Positions 8,310 through 17,290 of a DNA stretch of 24,753 bases are shown piece by piece. Positions within the stretch are counted from its first letter, which is position 1. Each line of letters opens with the position of its first letter. A model generated the notes under the pieces. It had not been told where the DNA came from, made no database searches, and saw only the letters and a program-made list of their open reading frames with translations. The stretch is from NCBI GenBank assembly GCA_003427395.1, contig BFEA01000087.1:154524-179276 (forward strand), read 5' to 3'. The DNA comes from Chara braunii (Eukaryota > Streptophyta > Charophyceae > Charales > Characeae). The position numbers and the translations under genes are program-made.

Positions 8310-8522
8310 CAGGCAAGCGTCTGTGCTTCAGTCGGGAATCCAACGGTTAAAAAACATATGGGTTGCATGCTCTTCCCTCCCCTAACAATCGATGCGCCTA
8401 CAATGGACAGGTCCAAACAAAATGTTCGCAGTAGGCGCATCGATTGTTAGCAGAGGAAAGGGCATGCAGTCCATGTGTTCTTTAATCGTTGGATTCCCGA
8501 CTGAAGGACAGACGCTTGCCTG
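8310..8522. mobile_element. Foldback element with ~92-bp arms
   Basis: The left arm (8310-8401) starts CAGGCAAGCGTCTGTGCTTC and ends AACAATCGATGCGCCTAC. The right arm (8431-8522) is its reverse complement with scattered differences. The spacer is 29 bp. It has no coding capacity of its own; the 3' part of the 7852-8385 frame runs into it. The transcript would fold into a long hairpin, so a small-RNA source is conceivable. Confidence 0.8.
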
Positions 8523-8915
8523 ATTCTATTTCGCCAATAAAAAAAAATGATGTGGGGAACTGTTCGTTCGATTCTAACGAGCACATGCTCTGTCGAGGGT
8601 TTGTCTCCAATTCTCATCACTTCATTTTTCTGTTTCCTACTTTCCGGAGATGCAAGAGTAAGGTTGCCCTGAGGGTCTCAAATACATAAATACATAAAAG
8701 CCACGAACCTGTGTTCTGTAGAGTGGGTTTAAAGCAGTCCCCAATAGAGAGGATTGCTTCTACCGTTAAGAGATTTTCGCACACAATCGGGGTGGGAGAG
8801 TGGTGTGGGTGTTTCTAGAAGGGCCAAATCAATTATGCATTTGGGCATGTGATGAATTAGATGGTTCAGGGCTTCAACCATAGGTAGGGTCTGACCAACA
8901 GGCTGTACAAAAAGG
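8523..8915. other. Intergenic stretch without recognised features
   Basis: Short open frames on both strands are unremarkable. ATACATAAATACATAAA near 8682-8698 is the only local repeat. Confidence 0.4.
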
Positions 8916-9025
8916 CTATGACAGCTCGGGCTCAAATTTGCTCTCCATCCGAAATGCCATCATCTTTGTCCTTTTTTTTTGCCTCCCCATTGACTTCATC
9001 CACTGCCCTTTTCGTACCATCGGCA

Positions 9026-9060
<35 letters not shown>

Positions 9061-9209
9061 AAAACTTGAAGACGAACATCGCTATTGGCATCACCTTTTT
9101 CGCCTACGGCTTCTTTCTCTTTCTCTTTTTCTTTAGGCCAGCATACCGGGGGCTCCTCCATCGCCACGTATGTGACAACCTCAACAGCTTTGCCGCTATC
9201 TGCTTTCAC
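8916..9209 (-). pseudogene. Lys/Glu-rich low-complexity reading frame, unrecognised
   Basis: The 97-residue minus frame is Lys/Glu-rich (KEKEKEKEAVGEKGDANSD), has a poly-Lys run encoded by the T run at 9029-9059, and ends in a basic Met/Lys/Arg-rich tail. Upstream on the same strand, the TTC-rich minisatellite encodes repeats of the type ADRIGSVLSHKKVVEEE broken by frameshifts. Together they could be the remnant of a repetitive, charged, coiled-coil protein. No family is recognised, and chance openness of a low-complexity tract is a real alternative. Confidence 0.3.
9029..9059. repeat. Poly-T run (31 bp)
   Basis: The homopolymer lies within the Lys-rich minus-strand frame. On the minus strand it is poly-A. 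Confidence 0.9.
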
Positions 9210-9465
9210 AACCTTCTTCTTCTTCTTTCTTCTTCCTTATTCTTCTTCTTCTTCAAGTACTTTCTTGTGGGATAGAACGCTCTCAATTCGATCGGCCTTC
9301 ATCTTCTTCTTGTTCTTCTTCAACTACTTTCTTGTGGGATAAAACACTCCCAATTCGATCGGCTTTCTTCTTCTTCTTCTTCTGCTTCTTCTTCTTCTTT
9401 TTCTTTTTTTTCTTCTTCTTCTTCTTCAACTACTTTCTTGTGGGATAGAACACTCCCAGTTCAAC
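9205..9465 (-). repeat. TTC-rich minisatellite with three complex units
   Basis: CTTTCTTGTGGGATAGAAC, or a close variant, occurs at about 9260, 9330 and 9432. The first two copies are each followed by an AATTCGATCGGC-like block, and TTC runs of variable length separate the copies. On the minus strand each unit reads as ADRIxSVLSHKKVVEEE, so it may derive from a repeated protein-coding segment. Confidence 0.7.
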
Positions 9466-10329
9466 TCGGTACATCTTCGTCCCTCATGGTGTCTCAACGG
9501 TCACACATCAATCAATCAAAATATACAGAAGCTACTAAATCGCGTTTTCTCTAAGGAACTCACCCTGTGATGTTGTAACTCTGACTAAATCCCTCCTCTG
9601 TCTCCACCTCGTCTCGCACGAAGCCGAGATTTTGAGACATTGTCTTCAGTTGTTTCTCATGTTCTCTCCCTCATGCTTTTTGTTTCAGTTGTTTTTCTTT
9701 GTTGTAGGGCCTTCTTAGGGGTGCTTGAGGGGGGGGGGGGTCTACAGATTAAAAAGAAAGAAAAAAAGGCGATGGCCTTGAGATATGATCAGCAAACTGA
9801 CCCGCCCTAGGTAATTGAAAATTGTAGTGCTTCACTACTCGTCTGCTTCTTGTGGAATTCCAACTCAGGCCGTACTAACACTAGCACCATCGTAAATGTA
9901 TGTGACCTCGTTTACAGACAGACGTGGATGTATCTGGACGCAATGAGGTCAAAAATAAGTAAAAAAATCCTAGTGTGAGTATGGGCCTCACTAGACCCTT
10001 ATTGGAAAACCGCGAAAACAGAAATCGTCGTCGTTACACCGCGTCCTAAATTGCCAAATCCCTTGAACGAATGTGAAAACACTCCCAAGAGATTTCCTTA
10101 GGTTCCTCGGTATCCACAACCAAAACTACCTTGGATTCAAGGGGTCCTCGCTAGGTCCCTTGGGATGAAGGATCCGCGATAGACAAAGCGTTTTGGAGCT
10201 CGCGACCACAAGAGAATTCAGAGTTGATGTTGGTGCACAGGCCGTCCGTGGTCCATTGGGCAGACATCGCCAACCTCTAGTACCCGACGGACCACCAACG
10301 ACCTTTAGACCGTTATCGTTGGTGCGAAA
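9466..10329. other. Intergenic stretch without recognised gene
   Basis: A G-run occurs at about 9729-9740. Both strands carry only short open frames. The 10126-10335 minus and 10193-10441 plus frames overlap each other and have no recognisable domains. Confidence 0.4.
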
Positions 10330-10551
10330 ATGCATGGGGGCGGATCTTCAGCTGCGAGGCGCTCCGTGGAGCGGGATTTTGCATGCGCGCGTCGACAACC
10401 TCCACGTGCAACGGTCGATTTTTTTAATTTTTTACAAGTGACGTTGAAACACTGCAGGCCGATTGCCGTCATCCGTGTAGCTTGTTTTGTCAGCTATTGT
10501 CGCCCGCAGGATGCAATCTTCGTTTGGTACACGCGTCACACGCTGCGATTC

Positions 10552-11013
10552 ATGGCAGACGTCCTCCAACGGTTCCCGCTGCTGCTGCTGGTCACTCTTC
10601 TCCTGCTTGTTCTTGTGTTGTTCCACGTGTGCATCGCCGTGCGGAATCCTCGCGGCGGACGAAAACGACAAAATTTGAGGAAGACGGCGATGGACAGGCG
10701 TGAAGCATCCAACAGACAACCGACGTGCGCCGTCGAGTACTTCGCTTCGGGAGCGACGACCGGGGCGCGTCTTGCAGGCGCATATGACCCGACATTGTAC
10801 AGTTATCTCCCGCCTTACGAGTAGTCGTTACCGCCAGATCCCGAAGAGCGATGGGTGGATGATCTGTCCCGCACTCTGCCTCTGGGGAGCGGATCGACGC
10901 AGGAGTGGATTGGGAGCCATTGTAAAGAATCGTCGTAGTGCCATTTCTTCACCTTGTCCATGTGTGGAGCGGAAGGTCCCCCAGTTGATGGCGCCACGTC
11001 CATCGTCCTTCGT

Positions 11014-11093
<80 letters not shown>

Positions 11094-11175
11094 GAGGCGG
11101 TGGGGGAACGAAAGGAGGGAATGGAGGAAGGGGTGGCGGAGGGGGTGCCACGTCCGTCCGACGGGGCTTTGTTAA
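10552..11175 (+). pseudogene. Decayed reading frame encoding a predicted single-pass membrane protein
   Basis: From ATG at 10552 the frame gives a short N-terminus and a strongly hydrophobic helix of about 22 residues (LLLLVTLLLLVLVLFHVCIA). A basic stretch (RNPRGGRKRQNLRK) follows, which suggests a signal anchor with the basic side in the cytosol. The frame meets TAG at 10822-10824 but remains protein-like: SLPPDPEERWVDDLSRTLPL and GSGSTQEWIGSH follow until a second TAG at 10936. It continues through a (CA)n expansion to TAA at 11173-11175. The same frame is also open upstream to 10330. I do not recognise the family. It is most likely a dead repeat-derived gene. A 90-residue functional small protein ending at 10824 is the alternative. 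Confidence 0.4.
11017..11090. repeat. (CA)n microsatellite, about 37 units
   Basis: This long pure CA array is followed by a G-rich stretch (GGAGGCGGTGGGGG). CA arrays this long are uncommon in land plants, which weakly supports an algal source. Confidence 0.95.
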
Positions 11176-11577
11176 TGGACGAGCGTTGTGCTAGCGTCGG
11201 TGATTGTTGCCGTGGTCGGTCGACGTAGCTGTTTTTGTGTCGCGTGCATTGGAAAGGAAGTCGTTATGAGAATGACACCTTTTTCATCTTAAATAAAAAA
11301 ACAAACAACTTTTTCGTGTGTGTTGTCTTCTTTGTGCTCCTGTCGCCCATGTCCATACTTGTCATATGTGTATGATCTTAGAGAGCAGGGATCGTTCAGT
11401 AATTGCATGCGTCTTTAATGTTGTTATGGACAACTTGTGAATATGGTGTGTGACATTTGGTGCAACTTTCAGCCTTTCTGACACATAATTTTTTATTTTT
11501 TATTTTTTTTCGCACAGGAATACTGTCGACTTCAATCATTCGAATTTGTGATTGTGGTTTTCGTATTGATTCACAAA
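11176..11577. other. AT-rich stretch after the decayed frame
   Basis: AATAAA at 11291-11296 could be a polyadenylation signal for the preceding decayed gene. No other feature is seen. GGTGCAACTTTCAG at about 11459 resembles the centre of MITE family A but lacks its termini. Confidence 0.35.
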
Positions 11578-11762
11578 ATTATTGATTGAGTGGTTGTCTG
11601 ATACATTTATTGACCGATTGATTGATTGAATGATTTATCAATTCTTTGATTGATTGTCTGATTGATCAAATAACTGATTGATTGATTGATCGATCAGTCG
11701 ATGGATTGATTGATTGATTTCTCGATCGATTGATCGATCAATTGATTGATCGATTGAACAAT
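11578..11762. repeat. (ATTG)n array with GATC variants
   Basis: The array is imperfect ATTG/ATCG tetranucleotide repeats. Local inverted GATCGATC motifs could fold. A shorter ATTG run recurs at 20003-20020. Confidence 0.9.
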
Positions 11763-12081
11763 TCTCATAAAACAATGATCATGATTTTAGTATGATTGAA
11801 CCTGATGTGACTTTGATGGGATCATTACCGAAGACATGCAGCACACAACCAAGCACATAATCAGCAGGAGAGAAATTTGAAGCGTAACATGATCACACAA
11901 CTATAGAAGGACGACAAGAAAAAATGTTGGAGAAGTTTAAAACATAAAGTAAAGATGATAGCGCCACCATATTAAAATCGTTGATGGAGCACCAACCATC
12001 GCTCTACAAATGTTCAGCAAGAAAAGAACATTGACAATACGAAAATATGAAATAAATCTACACTGAAAAAAAAAAAAAAAC
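11763..12081. other. AT-rich intergenic stretch
   Basis: No gene or repeat family is recognised. A poly-A run at about 12066-12079 ends the stretch. Confidence 0.4.
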
Positions 12082-12245
12082 ATGGATCCGGCTATCGACG
12101 TTTCCCTCCCCCCACTTTCCTTCCCCCCCTTCGCCCTTGGCCGTCGCAACCGACGCCGAACTCAGGACGGCCGTACTCCGCAACATAGCAACGACCGAGG
12201 TAGTGTTCAAGTTGTGGAGAGTGCACGAATGCGTTCAGTCGCGTT

Positions 12246-12557
12246 TCATGCGCTCCGCAAGTGCTTCACGCAACTTGAGGCCAGCGCCCGGGGCCGATTG
12301 AAGTTCTCTGCAATGGGGTGGGGTAGATGATCCATCCCCAAGTCCACTCGTCGGCGCACACCATTCGCGTCCACCTCCCACAACAAGTTGTCACCGAAGT
12401 CGATGCTGGCATCCAGGAGGATGATGTGCAGAATGCACGCGGCTCCGTGCTTCCAGGAATGACACACATTGGAAAAAAAACAAAAGAGCAGGCTGTGCAA
12501 TCCCACAACGCTCTGACCCGCGGAGCGTACACACATATACGGAAAGAAAGCAGCCAA
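12246..12557 (-). pseudogene. Possible coding remnant, unrecognised
   Basis: The minus-strand frame of 103 residues reads as ordinary, non-repetitive protein in its second half (DASIDFGDNLLWEVDANG, then DLGMDHLPHPIAENF). A second frame on the same strand is open over almost the same interval (12266-12616) and a plus-strand frame lies at 12082-12330, so openness here is partly due to high GC. No domain is recognised. Confidence 0.25.
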
Positions 12558-12692
12558 CCAACCATTGTCATCTCTCTTTCTTTGATTCTCCCTTCCTTTG
12601 TCAATCCCTTTCTCATTTACATCAACTGGATCGGGCTGTCCAATCCCACAACGCTCTTACCCGCATAGCGTACACACATATACGGAAAGAAA
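12498..12692 (+). repeat. Direct repeat of ~53 bp
   Basis: CAATCCCACAACGCTCT, ACCCGC and AGCGTACACACATATACGG occur at about 12499-12549 and again at about 12639-12689, with two or three differences. The 90 bp between them includes CT-rich sequence. The second copy runs directly into the A-rich tract next to the U6-like sequence. Confidence 0.8.
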
Positions 12693-12718
12693 AAAAGAAA
12701 AAAAAAAAAAAGTTTTCC

Positions 12719-12802
12719 TCCCGGTTTATACGTATCCTCCTTGTGCAGGGCCCATGCTAATCTTCTCTGTATCGTTCCAATTTGACAGATGCCCCAAAGG
12801 AC
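12719..12802 (-). ncRNA. U6 snRNA-like sequence (copy 1)
   Basis: On the minus strand the sequence starts GTCCTTTGGGGCAT, then AAATTGGAACGATACAGAGA, AGATTAGCATGG and CCTGCACAAGG, which follows eukaryotic U6 from the 5' hairpin through the ACAGAGA box and the AGC-containing catalytic region. The 3' end (GGATACGTATAAACC) diverges. After it the minus strand runs into AAAACTTTTTTTTTTTT, which resembles a Pol III terminator. Upstream I see neither the plant USE (TCCCACATCG) nor a clear TATA at -30. It is most likely a retro-pseudogene or a repeat-borne copy. Confidence 0.7.
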
Positions 12803-13084
12803 AATGGTGGTGCCACGACCTCAAAATATCATTGAGGAGCTAGTTGGTCCCAGACAGTTCAAAATTGCAATATTGTACTCGTCTGTTTCCATTGGAGTAC
12901 GAGATCAGGCTAGTGTTTCAATAGTTCATGGGGGATACCAACGGAGCCAACCTCATTGGACCTGCCATCGCTCCCAAGACTGATACTTGTTTCGGTCCCC
13001 AAAACAACACTACGATAAATAAATAATAAAATAGAAACAAAATAGGAAGCCGAGACTGAAGAGGAGAGGGAAGGGAACTCACTA

Positions 13085-13143
13085 GTACCTCTTTTGGTCC
13101 AACAAAATCAATGAGGTACCTCTTTTGGTCCAACAGAATCAAT
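13085..13143. repeat. 30-bp tandem duplication
   Basis: GTACCTCTTTTGGTCCAACA followed by AATCAATG occurs twice in tandem (about 13085 and 13115) with one or two changes. Confidence 0.85.
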
Positions 13144-13149
13144 GGGATA

Positions 13150-13262
13150 GTAGGACCCTCAACCCCTTACTTTTCCTCCATTGCACTTCGCTGCTTCCCT
13201 TGTGGCCGAAGGACCCCTCACTTTCCCTCCACCACACTTTGCTACTCCCTTGTGGCCGACTG
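13150..13262. repeat. ~50-bp tandem duplication
   Basis: Two units containing CCTCA, TTTCCTCCA, CACTTCGCTGCT/CACTTTGCTACT and CCCTTGTGGCCGA lie in tandem, ending at about 13205 and 13259. The minus-strand frame 13139-13483 across them reads as a duplicated peptide (EGSFGHKGSSEVQWRKS-like), which is a repeat effect. Confidence 0.75.
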
Positions 13263-13470
13263 TTGACCTCGATCCTTATACCTGGTGTGTGAAAGTCCAT
13301 TGTTGTAACCAATAGGGCTAAGCCCAAGTTTGAGCTTAGTGAGCTCATAACATGATATAAGTGGTTTTTGAACTGTGTATAGGCCCACTGAAACACCCCA
13401 AGGCCACCCCTTGGCCTATCGGTCGAACCCACCGCCGCCAAACCTCTGTTTCGCTCGCGCGAGACCTCGG

Positions 13471-13828
13471 CATCATACTTCAACCACCGGCATGCCAGCC
13501 ATCACGCCAAAAGGTTATGCCGTCGTGGGTCTTTGATGCCGCTCACACCTGGGCCTCGGAGGGCTGCACTTCGCCGTCGACATAATGTGCGTGCCACTTA
13601 TCAGGGCGAGGACTCAACACCCGCGCCATCAGCTACGAACGAGGCCACACATCATACTTCAACCGCCGACATGTCAGCCATCACACCAAAAGGTTATGAC
13701 GTCGCCGGTCTTTGATGCTGCGCACACCTGGGCCTCGGAGGGCTGCACTTTGCCGTCGACATACTGTGCGTGATGCTCATCGGGGCGAGGACTCAACACC
13801 CTCGGCGTCAGCTACGACTGAAGCCACG
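13471..13828. repeat. 179-bp tandem dimer
   Basis: CATCATACTTCAACC begins at 13471 and 13650. Each unit goes on through CAGCCATCAC, CAAAAGGTTATG, ACACCTGGGCCTCGGAGGGC, CCGTCGACATA and GCGAGGACTCAACACCC. The two units differ at scattered positions. The size is typical of plant satellite monomers. The frames on the plus strand (13361-13585, 13533-13715, 13585-13773) are repeat-derived. Confidence 0.85.
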
Positions 13829-14050
13829 TCGGGCGCTACTTGCAAAAAAGCACGCCAAGTACCCTCGTAAGGGTATTTGGTACGAAAGCGGAGTCTCCCT
13901 CGGGAGTACACCGGAGATGATGGCATTGGTCATGAGGAAAGGTGCATCCTACAGAACAGTGGAGGTGCCAGAGTCTGCCATCCCCTGCGTCATGGCCACC
14001 TGTCCGTGCTGAGGTGGGGTGAAGTGCTCATGTTGGGGCTTCACTTTCAC
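13829..14050. other. Stretch between the tandem dimer and the tRNA-like sequence
   Basis: Three overlapping plus-strand frames are open, none recognised. GGTGGGGTGAAGTGCTC and CTTCACTTTCACCCCAGCC nearby form a loose inverted repeat next to the tRNA-like segment. Confidence 0.35.
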
Positions 14051-14058
14051 CCCAGCCC

Positions 14059-14120
14059 ACTTAGCCTTATGGTGAGGTGTTTGCCTGTCGAGCCGTTGGT
14101 TGTGTGTTCGAGTCTTGTAT
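14059..14120 (+). tRNA. tRNA-Asp-like sequence, probably a SINE head or tRNA pseudogene
   Basis: An A-box-like TTAGCCTTATGG is at 14061-14072 and a B-box-like TGTTCGAGTCT at 14105-14115, at normal tRNA spacing. Between them TTGCCTGTCGAGC resembles the anticodon arm of tRNA-Asp (GTC). The acceptor stem does not close and the stem pairs are poor, so it is not a working tRNA. An internal Pol III promoter of this type is the usual 5' part of a SINE. The 3' extent of such an element is not clear here. Confidence 0.5.
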
Positions 14121-14372
14121 TCGGATTACACCTCACCTCCGTCTTCGCAAAGCCCGCAGACGAAGCTCACCCGTGCTTTCCATATGCCTGCCAAACGCCA
14201 TCAGGGCATTGACCACCAAACCCTTCTCCCTCTCCGTTGCCCCCCCCCTCCCCCGCACAGTCACGTCTGCTTCCACGTGCATGACTGCTTACACCGGCTC
14301 ACCTCTATCGCGGACTGCACCGCGGCCTCGACTCTGCTTCGACGAAGTTACCCCTTGGCGACGCGGCGGGAG

Positions 14373-14486
14373 TAACTTCCGTCTTCCTCCGAACATAACG
14401 CACCCTAAAAATGAATTTATACAAGCTATATTTCCAGCCAGATACAGCCAAAATGAGGGTGCGTTGTGTTCGGGGGAAGACGGTAG
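14373..14486. mobile_element. MITE family A, copy 1
   Basis: Terminal inverted repeats of about 28-30 bp: TTCCGTCTTCCTCCGAACA, then TAACGCACCCT on the left, and AGGGTGCGTT, GTGTTCGGGGGAAGACGG on the right. The inner part contains a TATTTCCAGCCAGATACAGC-type core. Other copies are at 17405-17500, 19884-19994 and 24305-24422. Confidence 0.75.
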
Positions 14487-14489
14487 TGC

Positions 14490-15010
14490 GCTCCACCCCC
14501 GTCTGTCCCGGTCTCCGCCGCCACGCTGCCAGCGCTGCGTTCAAAAATTCGAAAAACCCGCGCGGGCCCGAAGGGCCCCAACAGTCCCGTTAGCCACCCC
14601 TGGGACGGACAATTTGTTGTTTCGATTCCATTCCATTTGGAATCAAACTAGCACCCCGCTGCCAGTTTTGGCCGTTTCAAGTATTCTTCTCTTTTTTTTT
14701 CTCCAGTCAACATGGCACGGCGATTTTTCTAAGGGTACAAAAAATAAATAAAAATAAAAAATAAAATTTACTAAGGGTGATTTTTTTAATCACGCTTTAG
14801 GGATTAGGGCGCACGTGAGAGCGTTCTCTACTGCAGGTGTCGAACGAGGCCCTTCATCAGTTCTCGCGCGTCCTTCCTTTTGTTGTCATTGTCACACGAA
14901 GAGATTTGCTAGCCCACCATATTTCCCCCCTACGGTGGTGGGTCGCCACCCAGCCAGATCTGTTTGGAAGACGGAGGGGCAGTTTTGCTACAGCCCACCA
15001 TACTGCCGGT
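14490..15010. other. Intergenic stretch
   Basis: AT-rich (TAAATAAAAATAAAA) sequence around 14745 is flanked by short direct repeats CTAAGGGT. No gene is recognised; the 14077-14751 plus frame crosses MITE A copy 1 and the tRNA-like segment and is judged spurious. Confidence 0.4.
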
Positions 15011-15014
15011 ACGG

Positions 15015-15036
15015 TGTTTTTTTTTTTTTTTTTTTG
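15015..15036. repeat. Poly-T run
   Basis: This is a homopolymer of about 20 T. A similar run lies at 15366-15380. The frames around it give poly-Phe and are not genes. Confidence 0.9.
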
Positions 15037-15487
15037 GGAAATTTTCTCTTTTCTTATTACTACGCGGTCCCCCTCTTTCTTTTCGCTCCTCGCGTTTTTA
15101 TATCTGTCTCTGTCGTCGTTGCGCGTTGTCCATTCCATGGTCGTCTGCTCTAGTTCTATATCTTCCAATTTTTAACTAACGGCAGATCTATCCTGAAGAC
15201 TCTCATCTGCGTTCCTGCCGCGGGCGCTCGACGGCTGTCGCTTTCGCTTTCGCTTTCGCTGTCGCCGCCGCTGTTGCTTTTGGGCGCGCGCAAACAGCGC
15301 GAACGCGCGCCAAATGTGGAAACAGATGCACAAAGTATGTACGTACGGAACGGTTCTGGCACGCCTTTTTTTTTTTTTTTTGGTTAGTGTCTTGTCCCTC
15401 CCTCTCCGTTCTTCTTGCTCCTTTCTCTCCCCCCCCTTCCTCTCACGTTTCCGTTCCGACTATGGCGCTCGCTCGCCGCACTCACTC

Positions 15488-15545
15488 ACCAAATGTGTAA
15501 AACGAGAATGAATCGGCCCCAAAAACGTGGAAAGGTACGCGGCTA
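15488..15545 (-). repeat. R1 repeat, diverged arm
   Basis: On the minus strand it reads TACCTTTCCACGTTTTTGG, then GATTCATTCTCGTTTTACAC and ATTTGG, matching the R1 arm with substitutions. Confidence 0.6.
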
Positions 15546-15736
15546 TAAATTTTGTGTTTTGTGCATTTGCTGAGTGATGCGGCGAGGCGCCATTACCCCT
15601 CATGTGTAAGGATGTATTGGCTAAAACCACAGTTTGATGAGAGCACGTCTCCTCACGTCTTTCTTTCTTGGCGTGCTGTGGAGTGTCAAAATTTCAAAAT
15701 TTCAAATTTCGACCAGCGATCCGCCGCTCGCTGTGG

Positions 15737-15794
15737 GTGTGTGAGACTGCTCTCCCGCGTTGCATTGTGTGTGTGACAGAAATCTCTCCCGCGT

Positions 15795-15852
<58 letters not shown>

Positions 15853-15915
15853 CAAAAATCTCTCCCGCGTTGCACAGTGTGTGTGACAGAAATCTCTCCC
15901 ACGTTCGTTGCACAG
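15737..15915. repeat. ~30-bp minisatellite split by a (GT)n expansion
   Basis: GACAGAAATCTCTCCCGCGT and the following TGCA recur at about 15775, 15851 (ACAAAA variant) and 15886, and the end of a fourth unit (CTCTCCCGCGTTGCA) lies near 15749. The GTGTGTG in one unit has expanded into a long GT array (about 15799-15851). Confidence 0.85.
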
Positions 15916-16021
15916 CAGGACTCTGCCGCGCAAACAAACTGCTTTTTCGCGAATTGCACCCCGGCGGACCGTACGCACGACGTTTTCCGCCCCTACGCCC
16001 CCCGGCGCCCCCCTCTCCTCT

Positions 16022-16121
16022 CCCCTTATGCGTGTCATCCTTTCGCAGGCGCCATGTTAATCTTTCCTTCTTTCTCGGTATCGTTCCAACAATATGTATT
16101 AACCCATGTCCCGAGGGGCTG
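16022..16121 (-). ncRNA. U6 snRNA-like sequence (copy 2)
   Basis: The minus strand reads GCCCCTCGGGACATGGG, then GTTGGAACGATACCGAGA, an insertion, AGATTAACATGGCGCC, TGCGAAAGGATGACACGC and ATAAGG. It keeps the U6 order, including the GATGACACGCA 3' segment lost in copy 1, but has an altered ACAGAGA box (ACCGAGA) and a duplication of A/G-rich sequence after it. It is probably a pseudogene. Confidence 0.7.
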
Positions 16122-16216
16122 TGCTCACGCTGTGAAGCTGCTGTTGGTCGACCATCTTTCCCGCCTTGTGGTTGTCATTCTTTTTTTTGTTTTTTTTTGG
16201 TTTGGAAAGAGTGGTT

Positions 16217-16250
16217 GTCATTCTTGAATGTGCAGGGGCCATGCTTATTA
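16217..16250 (-). pseudogene. U6 snRNA fragment (copy 3)
   Basis: The minus strand reads TAATAAGCATGGCCCCTGCA, then CATTCAAGAATGAC, which corresponds to the central AGCATGGCCCCTGCGCAAGGATGAC of U6 with small changes. The 5' half is missing. GTGGTTGTCATTCTT, which overlaps its 3' edge, also occurs at about 16168, so a local duplication is likely. Confidence 0.5.
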
Positions 16251-16594
16251 CTGTAATTAACTCTTTTTTTTTTTTTCGGATAATTAACTCTTTTCTGTAC
16301 TTTTCGAACACGTGGCGCGTCATCGGCGCGCAGTGAACTCTCTCTCACTGCTTCGCTGCCACGCCTTCAATCATGGGATAGGTCCAAGGTGCGTTTGTTT
16401 TTTTGTTTTTGCGTTTTTTATTTTTATTTTGGGTGCATTAAAGGGAATTTTTTTTTCGTCCGTTCGTCGAACGGACCAAACTAAAAAAAAAACAAAAAAA
16501 AAAAAACAACCGTCATTCAGATCTCGATCATCACCCTTGGTCTTAAAGGTCGTCCGTTTGGTACCTCTTTTTTTTTATTTTTTTTTATTTTTTT

Positions 16595-16700
16595 GGGGGT
16601 TCAGTCTTGCGTACGGTCCTGGCGGGAAATCCGTTTTTTTTTTGGGGGGTCAGATTTTTTTTGGGGGGTCAGTCTTTGCATACGGTTTTGGCGGGAAATC
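16595..16700. repeat. ~38-bp direct repeat pair
   Basis: GGGGTTCAGTCTTGCGTACG with GGCGGGAAATCC (16595-16632) recurs as GGGGTCAGTCTTTGCATACG with GGCGGGAAATCC (16663-16700). A partial GGGGGGTCAG lies between them. Confidence 0.75.
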
Positions 16701-17039
16701 CCTTAGAATTGGAAAGATAAGGGAAAAGAGAAGAAAACCAAGGAAAACAAAAAGGATTTGGAGCCATATTGAGGAAAAAAAAAAGATTGGGAAACCTTTT
16801 TATTATTATTATTTTTTTTAACGTTGTTTTCCACCGTTATCTCTCTGTTGAAATCTCAGTCATCTGCCCGTTTGTCAGTTCTCCAGTTTTTTTCTTTTTC
16901 TTTTCTGGAAAGCATTTAGAATTTATTTTCCAAAAGTATAGGTCAGTTCTCCGTTTGGCCGAAGTTCAACCCGTTTGTTCCTTCTCTCTCTATTGAATCC
17001 ATTTTTCGTTTTATTACGATTTAATCATTACTTAGTTCA

Positions 17040-17077
17040 TGAATGAATGAATGAATGAATGAATGAATGAATGAATT
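17040..17077. repeat. (GAAT)n microsatellite
   Basis: Nine GAAT units are followed by a TTAATTAG-rich stretch. Confidence 0.95.
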
Positions 17078-17180
17078 AATTAGTTAATTAATGTGATCTT
17101 CGGTCTTTCTCCTTACCTCTCCCCGCGCCCGGAAAAGAAAAGGGAAAGAAAAAAGAAAAAGAAAAGAGGAAAGGCATATC

Positions 17181-17290
17181 GCCGTACCACTCTCGAACTG
17201 TGCAAAGTGAGAATGAACTTCCCGCTAGAACATGGCCAGATGCACCCGCCACAGTTTTGCCTTTTTCACATTTCGAGAGTGGTGTGGTGG
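17181..17290 (-). repeat. R1 repeat with both ends
   Basis: CCGTACCACTCTCGAACTGT, GCAAAGTGAGAATGAACTTC and CCGCTAGAACATGG form a minus-strand R1 arm. A CACATTTCGAGAGTGGTGTG end in the opposite sense follows at 17268-17287. GGTGTGGTGGCCACACCAC next to it is a nearly perfect palindrome. Confidence 0.7.

Noticed and set aside
10815-11151. Minus-strand frames with Cys/Val repeats
   Set aside because: They are produced by the (CA)n array.
12082-12330. Plus-strand 82-codon frame starting MDPAID
   Set aside because: Pro- and Arg-rich from GC-rich sequence, with competing frames on the minus strand and no domain.
14059-14120. Functional tRNA gene
   Set aside because: The acceptor and T stems do not pair. 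Only the promoter boxes and an anticodon-arm-like segment are recognisable.
14077-14751. 224-codon plus-strand frame
   Set aside because: It crosses a tRNA-like segment and MITE A copy 1 and has no recognisable domain.
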